From positions 868,001 to 932,000 of the forward strand of contig NZ_CP003915.1 of NCBI RefSeq assembly GCF_000521505.1: 64,000 bases of DNA, in the 5' to 3' direction. The notes beneath the pieces are model-generated. The model did no database searches and was not told the DNA's origin. It was given only the letters and a program-made list of their open reading frames with translations. The translations under genes were made by a program, and so were the position numbers. This DNA comes from Advenella mimigardefordensis DPN7 (lineage in GTDB: Bacteria > Pseudomonadota > Gammaproteobacteria > Burkholderiales > Burkholderiaceae_B). This document shows positions 61,742 to 64,000 of the stretch, one piece after another; the first letter of the stretch is position 1; every line of letters begins with the position of its first letter.

Positions 61742-62644
61742 TTAATTCCGGCTCAGTGACAGTGCCTGAATGGCCAGGCGCGCCACGTTCAAATCCTGTT
61801 GTGCCTGCGCCTCGCTCTCATCCTGTCTGAACCAGACCGCTGATAAACCGGCGAACGCCAGGACCCAGTACAACAAGCGATGACAGTCCAGGCCGGCGGC
61901 CTGCGATATGACGTGAATCTGGCGTGTGAAGCGGACCGGATCGGTGACGGTGGGCAATTCGGGATTCAGAATCAGGTTGGCGTAGTCAAAGCCTCGGTCA
62001 CCCAGCAGTCCTTTGGGGTCGATGGTTAACCAGCCACGGTCGCCGAAATCCAGAATATTGTCATGGTGGATGTCGCCATGCAATACGGTAATATCCTGGG
62101 GGTCTGTCAGGAGTTGTTGCGCTGCACTTGCGCTCGGTCGCAATGCCGAGTCAGTATCGGCGGCAGCGTACAAATCATCAAACCACTCAGATAAAGGCGC
62201 CAATTCGGGCTGACGGGAGACGCTCCGCGCGTGGGCGTGTAACCTGGCTACCGTATCGCAGGCAATAAGACTGGCGTCGTCGTCCTGACCATGCAACGCC
62301 ATATGCATCAGAGACCGCTGACCCTGAGCCCGTTCCATCACCAGGGCGTTTTCGCTGAGCGCAAGTACCGTTGCAGCACCATTGCCGTCCCACCACTCCA
62401 TCACTTTGCCGCCCCGTATTTCGTGCTCGTCGCCCGCAATCTTGAGCATGACCGCAGTGCCGTTCATTTTGACAGGTAGCAGGTGGCTGCCTGGCGTCGC
62501 AATGGGAGCACCGTCCGGCACCAGGTTCCATTTTTTCATCCAGGGCGTAAACACGTCTGCGTTTGCATCTGGCGCCTCCTGGGCGAGAGGTCGTGGGTCT
62601 TGATCCGGGGGTGGTGAATCGGCGTCCAGTGTGCGATCAGTCAT
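61742..62644 (-). CDS. APH(6)/hydroxyurea-type kinase (aminoglycoside phosphotransferase-like)
   Basis: 300 aa. HGDIHHDNIL is the catalytic loop (Brenner motif) and TIDPKGLLGDRGFDYANLIL holds the metal-binding Asp; HLLPVKMNGTAVMLKIAGDE is the nucleotide-binding part with its Lys. This is the family of streptomycin 6-kinase and hydroxyurea resistance kinases. Chromosomal members without mobile context often lack drug activity, so resistance is not shown. ATG at 62644 overlaps the MazG-like gene by 8 bases; an ATG at 62656 is an alternative. Confidence 0.87.
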   Translation of the reverse strand: MTDRTLDADSPPPDQDPRPLAQEAPDANADVFTPWMKKWNLVPDGAPIATPGSHLLPVKMNGTAVMLKIAGDEHEIRGGKVMEWWDGNGAATVLALSENALVMERAQGQRSLMHMALHGQDDDASLIACDTVARLHAHARSVSRQPELAPLSEWFDDLYAAADTDSALRPSASAAQQLLTDPQDITVLHGDIHHDNILDFGDRGWLTIDPKGLLGDRGFDYANLILNPELPTVTDPVRFTRQIHVISQAAGLDCHRLLYWVLAFAGLSAVWFRQDESEAQAQQDLNVARLAIQALSLSRN

Positions 62645-62996
62645 CGAGCTGGTCATATTTTTTGGCATTGCCTTTGCTTTTTTCCACCGGGTATTTCCGG
62701 GCATTGAGCTCCAGTTTTTCCTGCGCAGCCTGCAGGATGTCAATATTCAGGACCCGGCTGATGGTCAGCAGGTAAAGCAATACATCTGCAATTTCATGTC
62801 TGGCCGCCAACTGGTCCCGTTCGTTCAGTGTGGCCGATTCTGCTTGCGTTTTCCACTGAAATATTTCCAGCAGCTCTGCCGCTTCTACCGTTAGCGCCAT
62901 GGCGATATTCTTGGGTGAATGGTATAGATCCCATTCTCTGGCTTTGGCAAAGGCTTCAAGTTGTGTCTGAATGGAGGTTAAGGTGGGTGTTGTCAT
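62637..62996 (-). CDS. MazG-like nucleotide pyrophosphohydrolase
   Basis: 119 aa, all-alpha. VEAAELLEIFQWK and HEIADVLLYLLTISRVLNID hold the E-x-x-E and E-x-x-D metal-binding motifs of dCTPase/RS21-C6-type enzymes, which remove noncanonical (d)NTPs. It overlaps the start of the kinase gene by 8 bases, so the two are co-translated. ATG at 62996. Confidence 0.9.
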   Translation of the reverse strand: MTTPTLTSIQTQLEAFAKAREWDLYHSPKNIAMALTVEAAELLEIFQWKTQAESATLNERDQLAARHEIADVLLYLLTISRVLNIDILQAAQEKLELNARKYPVEKSKGNAKKYDQLDD

Positions 62997-63040
62997 AGTT
63001 GATTCGGCATGTATTCAATTACGGGGTCAGGCAAGTCACT

Positions 63041-63961
63041 TTACAGTAACTGGGTGTATTTCCAGGCATTATTCTTAATCAGGCGTGCAGCTGTTTTTTC
63101 ACACTCGTCCATAACGCAATCAACGGCGTCATTGCGCATGATGTTATTTGTATGACAAATGAATATCTCCCGGAAAAATTCAAAGTCAAACCGTCGCATA
63201 CTAATTGTACCTTCGTGGATTTCTTCGTGGGCAGCAGAATAGGGGAGAATGGTGGCTGCCAGGCCGTTTTTGACTGCGGGAATCAGAATGGCAGAAGTGC
63301 TTGCCTCTGCGATCAGATCATAAGGCAGACGTCGTTCGAGAAAGGCGTGATCAATTCGCGAGCGCAAGCGGTTGGGCAGACTGGGCAGGATCAGGGGAAC
63401 GTCCTTGATGTCTTCGATCCTGATGCGGCGGCTTCTGATTTTTGTCTCAGAATGCAGCAACAACAGCAATTCCTCAACCAGAAACGGCTTGAGCACCATG
63501 CCTTTGATTTCCTGCTGGTCTGGTGTGAGGGCAAAGTCAACCCGGCCCTGCAGCACTTGTCGGGTCAGATCGGCGCTGGGCAGATCGACAATCTCCAGAA
63601 TGATTGATGGGTAGCGCTGCTTGATCTGGTGAATCAGTGGTAGCGCCAGCATACGCGCCGTACTCGAAGCCAGTGCAATTGAGACCGTGCCGCTGATCGG
63701 GTGATCATGACGATGCAAAACCGCTTTGGTATTATCAATCTGACGCATGATGGTTTGGGTATGTTTATAAAGTAGCGTGCCTTCTTCTGTCGGCTTCACG
63801 CCACGCGTCGATCGCAAAAACAAGGTCACGCCCAGCTCAGCTTCAAGCAGATGCATCTGCTGCGTAAGGGCAGGCTGCGCGATATGCAGGGCGGCTGCCG
63901 CCTTGGTCATATTTCCCAATTCAAATACCTTGATGAAATAGCGCATTTGGCGTGTGTTCAT
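63041..63961 (-). CDS. LysR-family transcriptional regulator
   Basis: 306 aa. The HTH is MNTRQMRYFIKVFELGNMTK then AAAALHIAQPALTQQMHLLE. The sensor domain has GTVSIALASSTARMLALPLI and VLQGRVDFALTPDQ, close to the Nac/Cbl-like branch of regulators for nitrogen or carbon metabolism. It starts 39 bases before the window edge, so any divergent target gene lies outside. Confidence 0.9.
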   Translation of the reverse strand: MNTRQMRYFIKVFELGNMTKAAAALHIAQPALTQQMHLLEAELGVTLFLRSTRGVKPTEEGTLLYKHTQTIMRQIDNTKAVLHRHDHPISGTVSIALASSTARMLALPLIHQIKQRYPSIILEIVDLPSADLTRQVLQGRVDFALTPDQQEIKGMVLKPFLVEELLLLLHSETKIRSRRIRIEDIKDVPLILPSLPNRLRSRIDHAFLERRLPYDLIAEASTSAILIPAVKNGLAATILPYSAAHEEIHEGTISMRRFDFEFFREIFICHTNNIMRNDAVDCVMDECEKTAARLIKNNAWKYTQLL

Positions 63962-64000
63962 GTCTATGTTGTTCCCGATTCTCGATTTTGATCACAAGCA

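Overview
The window looks like chromosomal DNA of a betaproteobacterium of the order Burkholderiales, most likely Alcaligenaceae (Advenella- or Bordetella-like). This is an inference from the gene mix: a Bug-type periplasmic binding protein, a Bordetella-type general porin, a complete malonate decarboxylase locus, TRAP and ABC uptake operons with hydrolases, and a trimeric autotransporter paired with a TpgA-like lipoprotein. No rRNA or tRNA gene was recognised, so the taxonomy is not proven.

Bases 1 to about 14,570 form an accessory region, visibly more A+T-rich than the rest, especially at 2.2-9.7 kb. It holds an SOS-controlled umuDC pair with a LexA box, a three-gene cluster that looks like an undescribed defence system, a secreted-type thermonuclease, a DUF5710-type protein, a small unknown gene, a short mobile-element RadC, and two toxin-antitoxin loci, the second with a frameshifted toxin. 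The cluster is a HEPN-motif protein, a 1443-aa NACHT-like NTPase with a C-terminal PD-(D/E)XK-like nuclease, and a second HEPN-motif protein. Between the two TA loci lie small hairpins and eleven hexamers of the form TACACC spaced exactly 11 bp apart. A terminator at 14,541 lies close to the return to core-like sequence.

From 14.8 to 21.1 kb there is an ABC exporter half, then a sugar-acid type catabolic locus (DapA-family aldolase/dehydratase, Bug protein, enolase-superfamily enzyme) divergent from a LysR regulator. From 21.3 to 28.9 kb lies an adhesion locus: an AraC-type regulator with a degenerate receiver domain, a 1833-aa trimeric autotransporter with six tandem 639-bp units, and a TpgA-like lipoprotein. 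The regulator begins with a copy of the extended signal peptide region found at the start of the adhesin.

From 29.1 to 37.6 kb is a malonate locus: madLM transporter, mdcA-C-D-E-G-B-H in one tightly coupled operon, and a divergent LysR regulator. From 37.8 to 46.2 kb is a peptide-type ABC importer with an M20-type amidohydrolase and an amidase. From 46.7 to 53.9 kb are independent genes: porin, ProP, a small secreted protein, an NTPase, periplasmic asparaginase, a dienelactone hydrolase-like protein and a carboxymuconolactone decarboxylase-like protein.

From 54.0 to 61.3 kb a LacI regulator faces a TRAP transporter (DctP, fused DctQM), a VOC protein, a RuBisCO-like protein and a DUF1537-family kinase; the last three overlap by ATGA junctions. 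This resembles the 3-oxo-isoapionate branch of apiose catabolism. The window ends with dodecin, an APH(6)-like kinase overlapping a MazG-like pyrophosphohydrolase, and a LysR regulator. Three operons carry perfect intergenic hairpins just after their exported first component.
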